The notes: generated by a model from the sequence alone, not told the origin. 64,000 bases of DNA from Diphasiastrum complanatum (GCA_029204225.1 CM055103.1:49337756-49401755), one strand, 5' to 3'. Counted from the stretch's first letter, positions 1 to 11,490 are shown. A program made the numbers and translations.

Positions 1-99
1 AAAATTGCTATCAACTGTTTATCTAACTGGTCAGAAACACAAAGTTGAATTCTACAAAGATAGTTGCACAAGGGAAAAAAGGCGATGATAAACTCTATG

Positions 100-430
100 T
101 CCTAGAGCTTGCTTTGGAGCAATGTGCAAGCATGAGTACCAATGATTATAAAATTTTTCCATGGCACAAGATCTTTGATAATTTCAATTATAGAAGCCTA
201 AAGCAATTGCATGAATGAGTGATGGTCAAGGGAATACCTAAGATTGTCAACAACTCAAGTGTGTGCGAGGACGCATGTGTGTTGGGTAAGCTATCGCATC
301 AATCTTTCAACACTACTTCATATAGAGTGAAGGGGCCCTGCCCAAACAGAGTCCATTGGTCCTTCGTTGATAAATTTTTGGGTAAAATTTGGGTTTCCTT
401 CTTGAACAACAAGTTAGATGCATAAGTCAT
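100..430 (+). pseudogene. Copia pol relic (GAG-pre-integrase into integrase core)
   Basis: A degraded Ty1/copia fragment. The translation around 185-350 reads NYRSLKQLHE, a stop, then VMVKGIPKI and a Cys-containing stretch, which is the usual GAG-pre-integrase zinc-binding region. About 360-425 reads FVDKFLGKIWVSFLNNK, matching the start of the integrase core where copia elements have FxDDxSRxxWVYFL. Both catalytic-type Asp positions are partly lost (VDK rather than DD), and an in-frame stop interrupts it near 217. No LTR or PBS is seen nearby, so it is a fragment. The family call follows from these motifs; the exact ends are uncertain. Confidence 0.7.
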
Positions 431-2079
431 CGTTGGTTTTACGGGTTACAGATAGTTTTAATTATGATGTTAGTAACGGTCAAACATTAACTATAGTACC
501 TAGTCTAAGGCAGTTTTGTTTTGGTCTAAGCCTCTCCAAATGTCTTGAAGTCAATGTGGCAAGTGTCGGACTAGTCATGAGTTGCATCTTAAAATTCCAT
601 TCAAAATAAGATCCCCTATGTCAAGATTTGGAGAGGAGAGAGGAGGGATGAGGGAGGGGGGAAGGGGGTGGACATGTGGCTCCATCCCCCCCCTCCCCCA
701 AACACTAGGTTCCAATGTGACCCCCCAGTGTTGTGCCATATGTGAGTGTTGGATGTGAAGTGATGTCTTTATCGTTTATGTTTGCTATCTAAAGAGAAGT
801 TAATGCATTGATTTAATCACCTTGTTCATAGTCATATTGATCAAACAAGCAACTCAAGTGCCTAAGTTGAGTCTTATATCCTCCATTATTGTTCGATTTG
901 TTTTCAAGAAATCTGATAGAAAATGGTCCAAGATCTCTAACATATAACTTTGTGACCCAAAAATGTTATATGTTCGATCCCATGTAAAAGTCAAGATACA
1001 AGAGTGTCAGAAGGATAAACTAATTGGAAGGAAATTTCAACTTGCCCCAACATCAACGGCTAGACAACAAGTCCACATCGCCAACATGGTCTTATGTCAT
1101 ACGGCCTTGATCTAGTCTCAGTAAGGGGAAAATGATCAACGACTTAGGGCATACCACTCACTTGGCATAATCTAGAGGGCAGTCTTTCATAAACACACAC
1201 GTACAAAGTCTATGGTTAGTACCCAACATAGCAAAGTAGACCTGAAATCTCCTACTCCATGGAGTCTACCTACAATGTCTTCGATCATCGACTCCATCAT
1301 AGATGGCTTGGACTAGACTGTTAAAAAATTCCCTATTCAGATCATGGGCGCCCAAGTAGGTGTAGGTCACATGCACAAACTACATCCACATTAGCTTCCA
1401 TATATTCATATAAAGGTGACCATATTGAGTTTCCATCACTTCCTTGTAGGTGAAGAGCTGACTCATTCATGAAAAAGACTAGCACAAAAGAGAAAAGCAA
1501 ATTAATGAAGTCCCTACTTCATCACATGAGAAAGGCAAATTTGCATTCCACTACTTCAGCTTGATAAAACCTAAATATATGACATAGGTAGTTTGAATGC
1601 ACCATTGAAGATTTGAAAGTATTAGCACAAACCAGTAGGCCACGACTTGGACAAAGATCTCAATTGAGAACTGCATGTGGACTATTATGGCATTCAGAAT
1701 ACCTCAAAGAATCCCATATAATACAAATTCAATTTTCAAATAAAACCGAGTAAGAAGTTGTCAACTAATTGCTACATGAATTGACAACTTGAACAAGATA
1801 GGAAGTTGAGATGTAAGAACACCAAATCTTTGTATGACTGCAATGTCCATACCTAGCCAAGCAATCAGCAAGGTGACAACTATACAAAAACAATTATTAA
1901 TAAGTCCTTGAAACCTCAAAAACAAACAATGGATCAGGATATTGTATCAACTAAACTTTGAGAAAGCAATTTATTAAAAACTACTTGATGTGATAATTGC
2001 ATGCATAAGTGTTGAAAGAAATGTAGTATTCATAAGAAATGACACAAACTAAAAGTTTTGGAAATAAAAATGCAAGTAC
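431..2079. other. Intergenic or intronic AT-rich stretch, no gene seen
   Basis: No convincing coding region on either strand. It holds a purine-rich tract with several G runs (about 630-672) followed by a C-rich tract (about 684-713). If the NF-YA exons just to the right are real, this would be the next intron on the minus strand. The conserved DNA-binding exon is not found here. Confidence 0.5.
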
Positions 2080-2151
2080 CATAGCTTGAGCTCCATAAGC
2101 TGCCAAGATACTCCCAAAATATGGGTCCGAATATGGGTAGAGTGTAGGAAT
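2080..2151 (-). CDS. Putative NF-YA exon (YPYSDPYFG segment), 72 bp
   Basis: The minus strand reads 24 codons containing YPYSDPYFGSILAAYGAQ, a hallmark of the region just before the conserved core of plant NF-YA (HAP2/CBF-B) proteins. These are the DNA-contacting subunit of the trimeric CCAAT-box factor. The exon is framed by a strong acceptor (a long T run then ATAG, ending at 2152) and a GTACTTG donor at 2079. It starts and ends in phase 0 and joins in frame to the exon at 2657-2769. Plant NF-YA genes have a short exon of this kind, which supports the call. The conserved core (subunit-association and CCAAT-binding motifs) is not found to the left within the window. It is therefore either a gene continuing off the edge or a broken copy. 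Confidence 0.6.
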
Positions 2152-2656
2152 CTATAAAAAAAAAAAAAAGGCAAGTATTAACGGTCTCACCAAGTGGAAG
2201 ACCAATTATACAAAACATTACATTGTCGTGTCACAGAAAGCATTTCAGTCTTGCACCACGATCAGCCTCTTTCAAGGTTACCTCAACCTATAACTTGGTA
2301 AGTGGCAAGAGTATTCCAATAACACGAGCAAAAACCGCTTCTTCTTTCAGCTCATAATTGTATCGAAATCATCATTTGATTTGATTGAAAGAGTAACTTT
2401 TGCTAGATAACCCAAAACTCGAATCTACATACCCACTTCTAGAAGGCATCATCATCATTTATGTAAATTGTTGCACGTCAAGTACATCAAGTTAAAAACA
2501 TATGAGTCTCTCCAACGAGAAAAAAAATTCAAATTTACCATATAGTTAAAAGATGAAAACCTGGATGATCATTTGCAAAAACAAAGCAAGACAAAGTAAC
2601 AACTATACTCAACTTTTCCAATGAAATTCACTTTGAAAAACACAATGATTTCATAC

Positions 2657-2769
2657 CATTGGATTTCCGGGATCCAACTGCACATGTGGAGGAACATACT
2701 CCCCCGGAGGAGGGACGTATGTTGGATAACCTTGTTGATGGTGTTCATCTATACCACTTTCATTGAACC
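2657..2769 (-). CDS. Putative NF-YA exon (upstream proline-rich segment), 113 bp
   Basis: The minus strand encodes a segment containing NESGIDEHHQQGYPTYVPPP and ending VQLDPGNPM. This matches in style the Gln/Pro-rich part of plant NF-YA that precedes the YPYxDPYFG motif. An acceptor (pyrimidine-rich, ending ATGTAG at 2770) and a GTATGA donor at 2656 bound it. The downstream junction is phase 0 and splices cleanly to 2080-2151. The open reading frame without stops, the proper splice sites and the shared family assignment together argue for real exons rather than chance. Upstream exons are not seen in the 630 bp before the copia insertion at 3403. Confidence 0.55.
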
Positions 2770-3402
2770 CTACATGGAGACAAGGTGTATGTGTCAAAGT
2801 TGGAAACGAGCATCAAGCTACTAATTGTACTTAAAGTGAAAAATGAGAATACCAAAATGCTATAATGATCTAAAGCCTCATAGAATAATAAGCAAATATC
2901 ACAACATCTCTTCCATTATTCCACTACAAAAACTAAATAATAGAATCCAAATGTGTGTAAATGACAATGTGGTGTACATAGACATCCATGGAAATTGATC
3001 TTGGATAATGCAACAACCATTAGCTTGCTAACAGCAAAACTACTTACCAATCGAATTAGAATACCTCTAATATATAGAATAACAATAGTGATCCACTTTT
3101 GACATGTACAAGGACGAGAGCTTAGAGGATTCAAACATACACAATTTGATAACAAGCTCATTCAACATATATAATATAAATGCACAATTCACGACAAAAA
3201 GCTGCCCTTTGGATTTGGTATACATATGTCCACATATGTGAGCTAAACATCATACTTACAGACCAAATCCTTGATAATTGCTACAAGTTTCCTGAACAAA
3301 GATTGCTCCAAAGTGTAGCTTACTCAAAATGATGTCTCTTATTTAATTTCAAAGATGGCCAAAACATATGGACAACCTCCAAGGCTCAAGTACGGTAGTA
3401 TG
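2770..3402. other. Presumed NF-YA intron remnant left of the copia insertion
   Basis: AT-rich sequence with no recognised coding segment. Its right edge carries GTATG (3398-3402), the target-site duplication of the copia element that starts at 3403. Confidence 0.4.
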
Positions 3403-3655
3403 AGTTAAAATAGCAATGATCGACTTATACAGTGCTTTCTTATTTCGACGGCACCACGTGTGCTTAGTTCTAGAGTTATTGGGCCATCTTTCTTTTACGA
3501 GCCCTTTGAGTGCTTTTAAGCAACTTATCTTTGTACTTACTTATCAGTTGAATATACAGCCTATGGAGAGCAATTATGTTGTCTTGTCTTGTTGCACTTG
3601 ACGTTGTGCTGTGGTGATTGATCCGGTCGGGTGTTTAAACTGTGTTTTCTTAACT
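3403..3655 (+). repeat. 5' LTR of copia 1
   Basis: 253 bp, nearly identical to 8829-9081. Starts AGTTAAAATAG and ends TTCTTAACT. It directly adjoins the primer-binding site, which fixes the 3' edge. The GTATG duplication fixes the 5' edge. Confidence 0.92.
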
Positions 3656-3667
3656 TGGTATCAGAGC
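3656..3667 (+). other. Primer-binding site of copia 1 (tRNA-iMet type)
   Basis: TGGTATCAGAGC is complementary to the 3' end of plant initiator-Met tRNA and is the standard copia PBS. It follows the LTR without a spacer. Confidence 0.9.
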
Positions 3668-4728
3668 CCCTTGGTGGCTTGAATCACCGGACAAGAACAG
3701 AGAGCTGCGAATTCACGACGGTTTGTTGGCTAGGAAGCACAAAACCGAGTCTGTGGAGATTCGTGGAATAGCTCAAAACTGTAAGAAGATTCAGAGGCAG
3801 GGGATTGTCAGCTACATTAGCGGGCAAGCAAAAAGTGAAGCTGAAAAATCTTCTGAAGGGTTGCTTGGCATGTGTGATTGGTTTGAATCCAATCGAACAC
3901 CGTTTGAAGAGCGGTTTGGAGGAGAACATTGCCTGCTGTAGGGCGACCTCAGCCAGATAGGAGCTGCTAGTGAAAGCTCAGGGAAAGCCTGAGTAAAGCC
4001 CAATATATCCTTCTCTTCAAAGCTGCTAGGGTTTCAAAGTGCAAAATCGTGGATATCTCCTTGTAGGAGGACTTTTTCAGAGCTGTAAGTTGCTGAGGAT
4101 GGGCGCCCTGGTAGTGCGACCCAGCAGCAAGGAGGCCGCGACTGGCCGTGGAGAAAGAGAACAGCTAGATCGATCCACAGGTAGCAGCCATAGCTTGTGA
4201 AGAGAGAGGAAGATCCATCGTGAAGAGAGAGAAGAGGAGGAGAGGTTGCGGGACCTCGCGTGCCCAGTTCAGCTAGCTTGTTAGCGGCCCGAAGTGCCTG
4301 GTGCTTCAAAGGCCCTTGATCAACGCGCAAAAGCGTGGAAAGCCGTCCGATCTCGAGTCACACAGATCGACGATGGTTATTGCACGTCAGGTGGGTCGTT
4401 GGATCTAAAGGATCCGTTGAATTGATGTGAAAAAGCCTGAAGGGGTCTGAAGTGCAAAGTGCATTGCAACTTCATTAAAAATCTTTAAACTGAACAAATT
4501 GTTGGGTCTCAAGTTTTTGAAGGGTGAAGTTTCTTGACACTGAAGAAACAGTTCAAAAACCCAAATTGCCCTTATTTTCACCTCCTTTAGCCTATTTTGG
4601 CCAAATGAAAGGCTATAGCCTCCAAACGAAGGGCACCCTGACTGTACCTACAAGTATGGTACACCAAAACAGAGTGATTGCCGCGGAGAAAGTGTTCGGA
4701 GCACGCCAGAAGTGATTTCACCATTCCA
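3668..4728 (+). other. Untranslated leader of copia 1
   Basis: About 1.06 kb between PBS and gag, GC-richer than the surroundings. The part around 4667-4730 recurs almost unchanged at 27132-27196 in front of another gag, so it is a family leader. ORFs here on either strand do not look like proteins. Confidence 0.7.
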
Positions 4729-5520
4729 AAATGAAGAGCATTTTGATGGAGAAAGAGTTATGGGAGATTGTGGCAGGTATTGAAGTCTCCCACTCTAGGT
4801 GATATGAGGGCCTTTGATAAAAAGGCGCAGAGAGCATTGTCCTTAATCAATCTTTCAGTGAAAGACCATGTAATCACTCATATAAGTGATGCCACGACGG
4901 CTAGGGGAGCTTGGGAAGCTCTTAGAATGCAATTTCAAACTCGCAATCCAACTCGGGCCATGTTCTTGAAGTCGATATTGAACGCAGTAAGGATGGAAGA
5001 AAGTGAATCAGTGGGATCTTTCTTCACCAGAATAAAGGAGCTGAGAAATCAACTTGTGGCAATTGGAGAACCAATTAGGGACGTTGAATTGGTACATACC
5101 ACAATGAGCGGTGTCTCGGAAGGGCTACAGATGTTTGTGAGCGGCATTGCTTCGAGGGAGAGGTTACCTACTTTTGAAGACTTCCACGGAATCATGTTGC
5201 AAGAAGAGCAGCGTCGCGAAGTGGTGAAGTCAAGGCAAACCCCATAGGAGGATCAAGCCTTGCTTGCTAAAGGCAAGCAGAAAGGATGGAAAAGGATTCC
5301 TAAGAAATCCAAGGATGATGATGACGAAGGAGAATCGTCATCAAAAGGGAAAAAGAAGAAGAAAGGAAAATGTTACTATTGCCACAAACCGGACCATTGG
5401 GCACGCGAGTGTTATAAGAAGAAAGCAGACATAAAGGCGGGAAAAGTGACTCAACAAGGAAACATTGCCGAAGATGACGAGACAAGTGTCTTCTCATCGG
5501 CATTGGCATCCCAAGTCGAT
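4729..5520 (+). pseudogene. gag: Copia 1 gag (frameshifted, one internal stop)
   Basis: Encodes the capsid/nucleocapsid polyprotein of the retrotransposon. From 4729 it reads MKSILMEKELWEIVAG, then shifts frame near 4775 and continues as DMRAFDKKAQRALSLINLSV and on, matching the UBN2-type copia gag domain. A TAG at 5245-5247 interrupts the frame. After it come a Lys-rich linker and a CCHC zinc knuckle (CYYCHKPDHWAREC, CX2CX4HX4C) at about 5371-5412, the RNA-binding nucleocapsid motif. The same gag family recurs at 10.05, 27.4 and (minus strand) 54.2-55.0 kb. It is broken by at least one frameshift and one stop. Confidence 0.85.
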
Positions 5521-8500
5521 GATGGTGCCAGATGGTTCATAGATTCAGGCGCCACTAGGCATATGACCGGGAAACGTGATTGGTTTGAGATGGGGATAAG
5601 GTCACTCAAGCCAATGGGGAGGAATGCCAAATACAAGGTGTGGGCAATGTACCTATACAGTTTCCTGATGGTAAAATCAAGAACATCCCTAATGTGCTTT
5701 ATGTTCCTGGACTCAAAAAGAGTTTGCTTTCTGTTGGTGTAATGGCAAATCAACATCTTAAGGTTGAATTTGTCAAGGATGGATGCCTTATGAGGGATAT
5801 GAACCACAACCATAAAGTGGTGGCGAAGGGTTATAGAGATAGTAACTGTGGCCTTTATAAATTGGATGCTGCAAAACCAGGAGAATATGGTTTGGCTATC
5901 TCAATAACATCTCAATCTGAGTTGTGGCACAGAAGACTTGGTCATTTGAACTATAGGAGCTTGAGATTAATGGCGAAGCTGAAGATGGTAATAGGGTTAC
6001 CGGCATTGCAGGATAATCATCATGCAATATGTGAAGGATGCATCATGGGAAAGCATCACAGGGAGACATTCAAGAAAGGTGGAGCTGCAAGAGCTAAGAA
6101 ACCGCTGGAACTCATTCACAGCGACCTGTGCGGCCCAATGAAGACCATGTCGTTGGGAAAAGCATATTATTTCATGACTTTCATAGATGATTACTCTAGG
6201 AGGACATGGATTTATTTCTTGAAGAAGAAATCTGACGCTTTTGCTCGCTTCAAGGAGTTCAAGACTTTGGTAGAGAACCAACTGGATGCACGCATCAAAG
6301 TGCTAAGATCTGATAGAGGGGGCGAATACAAATCTGATGATTTTGAGGACTTTTGCAAAGAACATGGCATCAAAAGACAATTCACACAGTCACACACGCC
6401 GCATAGTAATGGTGTAGCTGAAAGGAAAAACAGGACTATTATGGAGAATGCATGCTCCATGATGAAGCAAATGGGCTTGACCGATTCACTTTGGTCGGAA
6501 GCGTGCAATGCAGCAACGTTCTTGCAAAACAGGAGCCCTACAGTTGCGGTTCCAAATGTGACTCCCGAAGAAGCATTTACAAGAATAAATCCAAAAATCG
6601 ACAAGTTTCGTGTCATTGGATGTAAGGCCTATGTACATGTGCCAAAGGAGGAGCGAAAGAAACTTGATGCCAAAGCAATCAAGTGTATCTTCGTCGGTTA
6701 TGATGAGAGGACAAAGGCATGCACGTGTTTTGATCCTGTAATGAACAAGATTCACATTAGCAAAGATGTGATCTTTGATGAAACGCATAGGTATGAAGAT
6801 GAAGACCATGCAAGTGGTGAAAGCATCAAAAGACTTCTCACAATTTTGGAGGAAGAAGATGAAGAAGATGCTCCACAAGATGATGCACATGAAGACGAGA
6901 GTCGAGAGGGCGAGTATGAAAGGACACCACCTATTCAAGAGCCTAGGGGGAGGTACTTGCCAATAAGAGCAATAAAGGAGAAACCGGTTGGAAGTAAGAG
7001 ACATTACTTAGACACTCCTTGGGATACATACTCTCCACGTAGTGTATCACCTGAATCTAAGATACCCAAATGTTATGAAAAGATCATGAAGGACGCAAAG
7101 CTAAACCAACCAAAATCTAGCACACAAGGAGAAGTGAGAAGATCAACACGGGAAAGGAAGTCTCCCGATCGTTATCATGTGAACTATGCCCTAATGAGTG
7201 ACATTTTGAAGTGTCGAGAGCCATCAACCTTTGATGAGGCAAAAGATCACAAAGAATGGCAAAGGGCAATGGAAGAGGAAATAGAATCCATCCACAGGCA
7301 TGATACATGGGAGTTGGTTGATCTACCACTTGGAAAGAAACCCATGACAACAAATGGGTGTTTAGAACAAAGTTTCATGCGGATGGCACGATAGCAAAGC
7401 ATAAGGCACGCCTAGTAGTAAAGGGTTATGAGCAAAGCAAAGGAATTGACTATGAAGAGACATTTGCTCCAGTGGCTAAGTGGACTACGCTACGCCTTAG
7501 CATCTCATTTTGGGTGGAAGATCCATCAAATGGATGTGAAGTCCGCATTTTTGAATGGTGACTTAGAGGAAGAAGTTTACATGGTCCAACCGCAGGGCTT
7601 CATGGCAAAAAGGCAAGAACAGAAGGTATGTAAACTACACAAAGCACTTTATGGCCTTAAGCAAGCGCCACACGCATGGTATGGACGCATTGACAATTAC
7701 TTTCTTTCTCATGGGTTTGTAAGAACAAATTCAGATCCAAACCTTTATGTTCTTATAAATGATGACAGCATTGTCTTGATTGTACTTTACGTTGATGATA
7801 TCATTATCACGGGCAATGATGAGAACCTCATTCGTTCTATCAAAGCCAACTTATGCAAGCAGTTTGAGATGACAGATTTAGATCTTATGCACTATTGCTT
7901 GGGTGTCGAAGTATGGCAAATTGGGAGTGATATCAGGTTATGTCAAAACAAGTATGTGGGCGAGATATTGGAGAGATTTCACATGACAGAGTGCAAACCT
8001 TCCATCACCCCTTGCGAAGCTGGTAAGAAATTATCTCGTATTGATGATAGTGCACATGTTGACGCTACTCTATTTCGTCAGCTAGTTGGGAGTTTGATAT
8101 ATCTTACGACTCACGTCCTGATATCTGCTATGCTGTAAGTTTGATTAGCCAATTCATGTCATCACCCACTATGGACCATTGGAAAGCTGCAAAAAGGATT
8201 TTGAGGTATGTGAAAGGTACACCTAACCTTGGCCAAATCTACAAAAAACAAAGTGTTTTACCTAAGTTGCAGGGTTATGTTGACGTTGATTGGGCAGGAA
8301 GTATAGATGATAGAAAGTCAACAACAGGTTATGCCTTCAATTTTGGTAGGGATTGTTTTTCATGTTCTAGCAAGAAGCAAGATACTATTTCTCTTTCTTC
8401 TACAGAAGCCGAATATAAAGCGTTGAGTTCTGCTACCCAGGAAGCTGTTTGGCTACATAAGTTGTTATGTGAGATTGGCATGAAGCAGGTAAATCCTACT

Positions 8501-8737
8501 GTTATTTTCTGTGACAATCAAAGTGGAATACAATTGGCTAAGAATCCTATCTTTCACGCAAGGTCAAAACATATTGAGGTGAAATATCACTTTGTGCGTG
8601 AGAAGGTACAATCTGAAGATATAAGTATTGTACATTGTTCTACGTTATTACAAGTTGCTGATATATTTACGAAAGCTTTAAGTAAAGAAAAGTTTGAGAC
8701 TTTTAGAGCCAAACTTGGCTTAGATCTGGTTATGTAA
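5521..8737 (+). pseudogene. pol: Copia 1 pol: protease, integrase, reverse transcriptase, RNase H (multiple frameshifts)
   Basis: Domain order is the copia order: aspartic protease (WFIDSGATRHMTG, about 5530), GAG-pre-integrase (LWHRRLGHLN with CxxC), and integrase core with HSDLCGP, LRSDRGGEY and NGVAERKN carrying the D, D and E residues. A long acidic linker follows, then reverse transcriptase (WELVDLP, MDVKSAFLNG, LYVDDIIITG) and RNase H (DVDWAGS, SLSSTEAEY, CDNQS). Frame breaks occur near 5640, 7360, 7430 and 8138, so no full polyprotein is possible. The longest intact piece is 5640-7394. All catalytic motifs remain readable, which fits the low LTR divergence. Ends just before the purine tract and 3' LTR. 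Confidence 0.9.
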
Positions 8738-8818
8738 AAAGCCTTTACTTGTAATACTATCATGGAGGTATGTTCCATGAATAGAGTAAACTCTAAAATA
8801 AAGAGAGACGTTGATCAT

Positions 8819-8828
8819 TGAGGGAGAG
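8819..8828 (+). other. Polypurine tract of copia 1
   Basis: TGAGGGAGAG directly abuts the 3' LTR start (AGTTAA). It is the plus-strand primer site for reverse transcription by position and composition. Confidence 0.7.
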
Positions 8829-9081
8829 AGTTAAAATAGCAATGATCGACTTATACAATGCTTTCTTATTTCGACGGCACCACATGTGCTTAATTCTAGA
8901 GTTATCGGGCCATCTTTCTTTTACGAGCCCTTTGAGTGCTTTTAAGCAACTTATCTTTGTACTTACTTATCAGTTGAATATACAGTCTGTGGAGAGCAAT
9001 TCTGTTGTCTTGTCTTGTTGCACTTGACGTTGTGCTGTGGTGATTGATCCGGTCGGGTGTTTAAATTGTGTTTTCTTAACT
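8829..9081 (+). repeat. 3' LTR of copia 1
   Basis: 253 bp pair of 3403-3655, followed by the GTATG target duplication at 9082-9086. Confidence 0.92.
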
Positions 9082-9086
9082 GTATG

Positions 9087-10039
9087 TATGTTCTTCCAAA
9101 TATTACATTCTTCTTAGTGATTAAATCGCCCTTGCCCTTGACACAAATAAGAAAGATATACTTGTTGAAGAGTAATGCCTATTTACCCTTTGGCTTAAGC
9201 ACTAATGTTAATGTAATGGCTAAGCATTAGTCATGTGGCATGTTATTTGTAAATACATGGGGGGCCCTATTTGTGACTCAGCTAGGTTAATGCAAAGTGG
9301 CCCACTTGGCCAAGTAGCTCAATCATATGGTTGCCACCTATACATTCCATGCACGCACATGAGGTCACTGCCTCATAGAGGACTTGGAAGACCAACGCCC
9401 TCCTCTCTCTTACTAGCAATTCATTATCTCTTCTAAGTTTTGGTGTTCTGAGGTGCTTAATTAATTTCCCTTGTGTTTGATGTTTTCCATAGCTAAGTTT
9501 CTCAAGCTTTCATAGTTGATCCAATATCACAGTTAGGATAAACCATAGCTAAGTCTGCAGTTTATCATCGTATTTGAGCAAGTTGTGTAGCCAGAGTATG
9601 AGAGAGAGAGAGAGAGAGAAACAGCAGTGCTTAGATTCTTAAGAATATTCTCATCTTCCACAAGCACCTCAATTTTGTAGAAGATTGCTTTCAATCTATA
9701 GACCTCGAATCGGGTTGATTCTTGCACTGTTGGATAGATGTTGGAAGGGGAGTGTTATGATCCAAAACCTCTTTAATTCTGGATAGGTTTTGGAAAGTTT
9801 TTTGGAGGAGGCTACACATAAAGAGGGTGCACTTTCTATAGGGGCTTTTGTTTCCTGATCCAAGTGGATCTAGTTCTTGTGCTATCAAGGCCATACCAAG
9901 TGGCAAAGTCAAAAGCAGGAGCTAAAGGGTTGCCTTGAAGTGTCTACATACTCTAGTTTGGGGTGAACCCCAATTGTTGGAAGTTGTTTCTTTTCTAATT
10001 CCTTTCAAATTAAGCTTTTGTTTGAGCAAAGATTTTAGC
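9087..10039. other. No gene seen; short GA microsatellite
   Basis: Continuation of the sequence interrupted by copia 1. Contains a small (GA)n run at about 9600-9619 and a purine tract followed by TGTTATGATCC near 9755, which might be a relic LTR start. No coding region is supported. Confidence 0.4.
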
Positions 10040-10290
10040 ATGGCTAGTCTTGGAGAGCCTCTTGGGTGAATCAAGCAGACCTGATGGCACTAATAACTAC
10101 AAGGTTTGGAAGTTCAAAATGGCTAAAATCTTGACGGACAAGAGATCTTGCGAGATAGCTACATGCAAAGATACCTCTAAACCTGATTTGAAGGACTACA
10201 TTAGCAGACTTGTGTATGTAAAGCAATGTCAAAGCATGGGGACTCGTGAGCCTCTTCAGACTATGTTTAAGATGCCATGCTTATGATGAG
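10040..10290 (+). pseudogene. Copia gag fragment
   Basis: Translation from about 10050 contains SSRPDGTNNYKVWKFKMAKIL, the conserved N-terminal part of copia gag (LDGxNYxxWKxKMxxIL). The rest is degraded and stops at 10284-10286. Closest in-window relatives are the gags at 4.7 and 27.4 kb. Confidence 0.7.
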
Positions 10291-10319
10291 GAAATTAAGT
10301 TTTGTACGTCTCAAGTTGA

Positions 10320-10622
10320 GTGACTCAGTCATGTTGTGAAAACCCACCCAAGGTGGTTGTGGTGAGGGCTTGGGCAAGGCCTACAAATGAAGGCGAGCTC
10401 CAATCATTCCTAAGGTTTTACCACTTTTATCACAAATTAATCAAGATTTATTCTAGAGTAGTTGCTTCCTTGACGAACCCATTACCTAGCAATAACATGT
10501 ACGGTGGGCGCCTAGACTGCAAAACAATTTTAAGGCAGAAGGAGGTGGTGGTAAGGCCTCTAGTCCTCAAAATTGTAGATCCCCAACCGTTTCCCCTAGG
10601 CACAGATGCAAGCAATGTTTGA
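10320..10622 (+). pseudogene. Gypsy reverse transcriptase/RNase H fragment
   Basis: A 100-codon ORF contains RPTNEGELQSFLRFYHFYHK and later PLVLKIVDPQPFPLGTDASN. These match the gypsy RT tail (RPTNVxELRSFLGLxxFYRxFI) and the RNase H start (PVLxLPDxxxPFxxxTDAS). The middle is scrambled. It is a Ty3/gypsy relic on the plus strand with no associated LTR recognised. Confidence 0.75.
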
Positions 10623-11490
10623 AATTTTCATGTAGTCAGGTCGAATTGAAAGGCGACCAAGCGATGTAGGCTGAGCTGATGCATAAAAAAAGGTGAAGGA
10701 AATTGTGGTCTCGTATATGCATAAAGTGCACAAGAATCAAGGTAACCGATCATCACGGAGGGTAAGCTACATAAATTGCTTCCATGGAAGCACGCACCTA
10801 TCTTAATGAGCATTGTCAAAGTTTGTCAGACTCTACAGCAACTTATTCTCTTATGAGACTATTCAAGCTCGTTAGAGACCTTAAGATATAGAAAATATTT
10901 GACCACAGTGACAACTACACACCCTAACAACTTCAAGCAATTGCATAAGGATCCGTCACTTATATCTACACATCAGATACAGCCAGAGGACTTAAAATGA
11001 CTGCAAGACCACATAGAATAAGCAGGTGCATGTGCAGTGTGACTATAGTGGACATTCCAGATGAGATAGAGACTTAGCATGCATTTATGTCATGGGGCAC
11101 AAGCACCATAGAGGATCGGTAAGTACATACATGTGCTTGTCAATTCCACCACTCATGATCGTGTATGTTTAGATGGGTCGTCACGTAGGTCTACAGTCTG
11201 TTGTGTAGCTATTGCTCCAGTTACTATAGATGCATGATTAGATCATTGTAATGAGATACATGCCTTTCCAAGGTAAATGCTCCCCTGGTTTTTGATTTGT
11301 CTAACAATGTTCCAGTAATTTATTATTCAGAGAAAACCTATAGCGCATATCCTAGATTACTAAGACTATATATGGTTCTCACGGTAATATATTAACAGCA
11401 TCCGACCCTCCTTTTACTACCTCTCGTGCTTCTCATGTTCCTATTATGTGGCATTCCTAGTTTATATGACCAGCTTGGAATACTTTCACC
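10623..11490. other. Degraded TE sequence or spacer
   Basis: No ORF of interest. It lies between a gypsy relic and a copia relic and is probably decayed TE material. Confidence 0.35.

Larger units (their letters stand above)
3398..9086 (+). mobile_element. Ty1/copia LTR retrotransposon 1 with target duplication GTATG
   Basis: Complete element of 5679 bp (3403-9081). It has two 253-bp LTRs, an iMet-type PBS directly after the 5' LTR, gag and pol on the plus strand, a purine-rich tract directly before the 3' LTR, and GTATG repeated at both outer edges. The LTRs begin AGTTAA and end TTAACT, a perfect 6-bp inverted end, instead of the usual TG...CA. I count 8 differences over 253 bp, mostly transitions, so insertion is fairly recent. 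The coding part has several frameshifts and stops, so the copy cannot work by itself. Confidence 0.92.

Noticed and set aside
3240-3340. Possible further NF-YA exon on the minus strand
   Set aside because: A short open stretch is present, but it matches no NF-YA motif and has no clear splice pair.
3656-3667. tRNA-like sequence
   Set aside because: It is a retrotransposon primer-binding site complementary to a tRNA end. No full tRNA gene was recognised anywhere in the window.
4034-4330. 98-codon minus-strand ORF
   Set aside because: Falls inside the copia 1 leader with no recognisable domain; GC-rich leader sequence leaves long open frames by chance.
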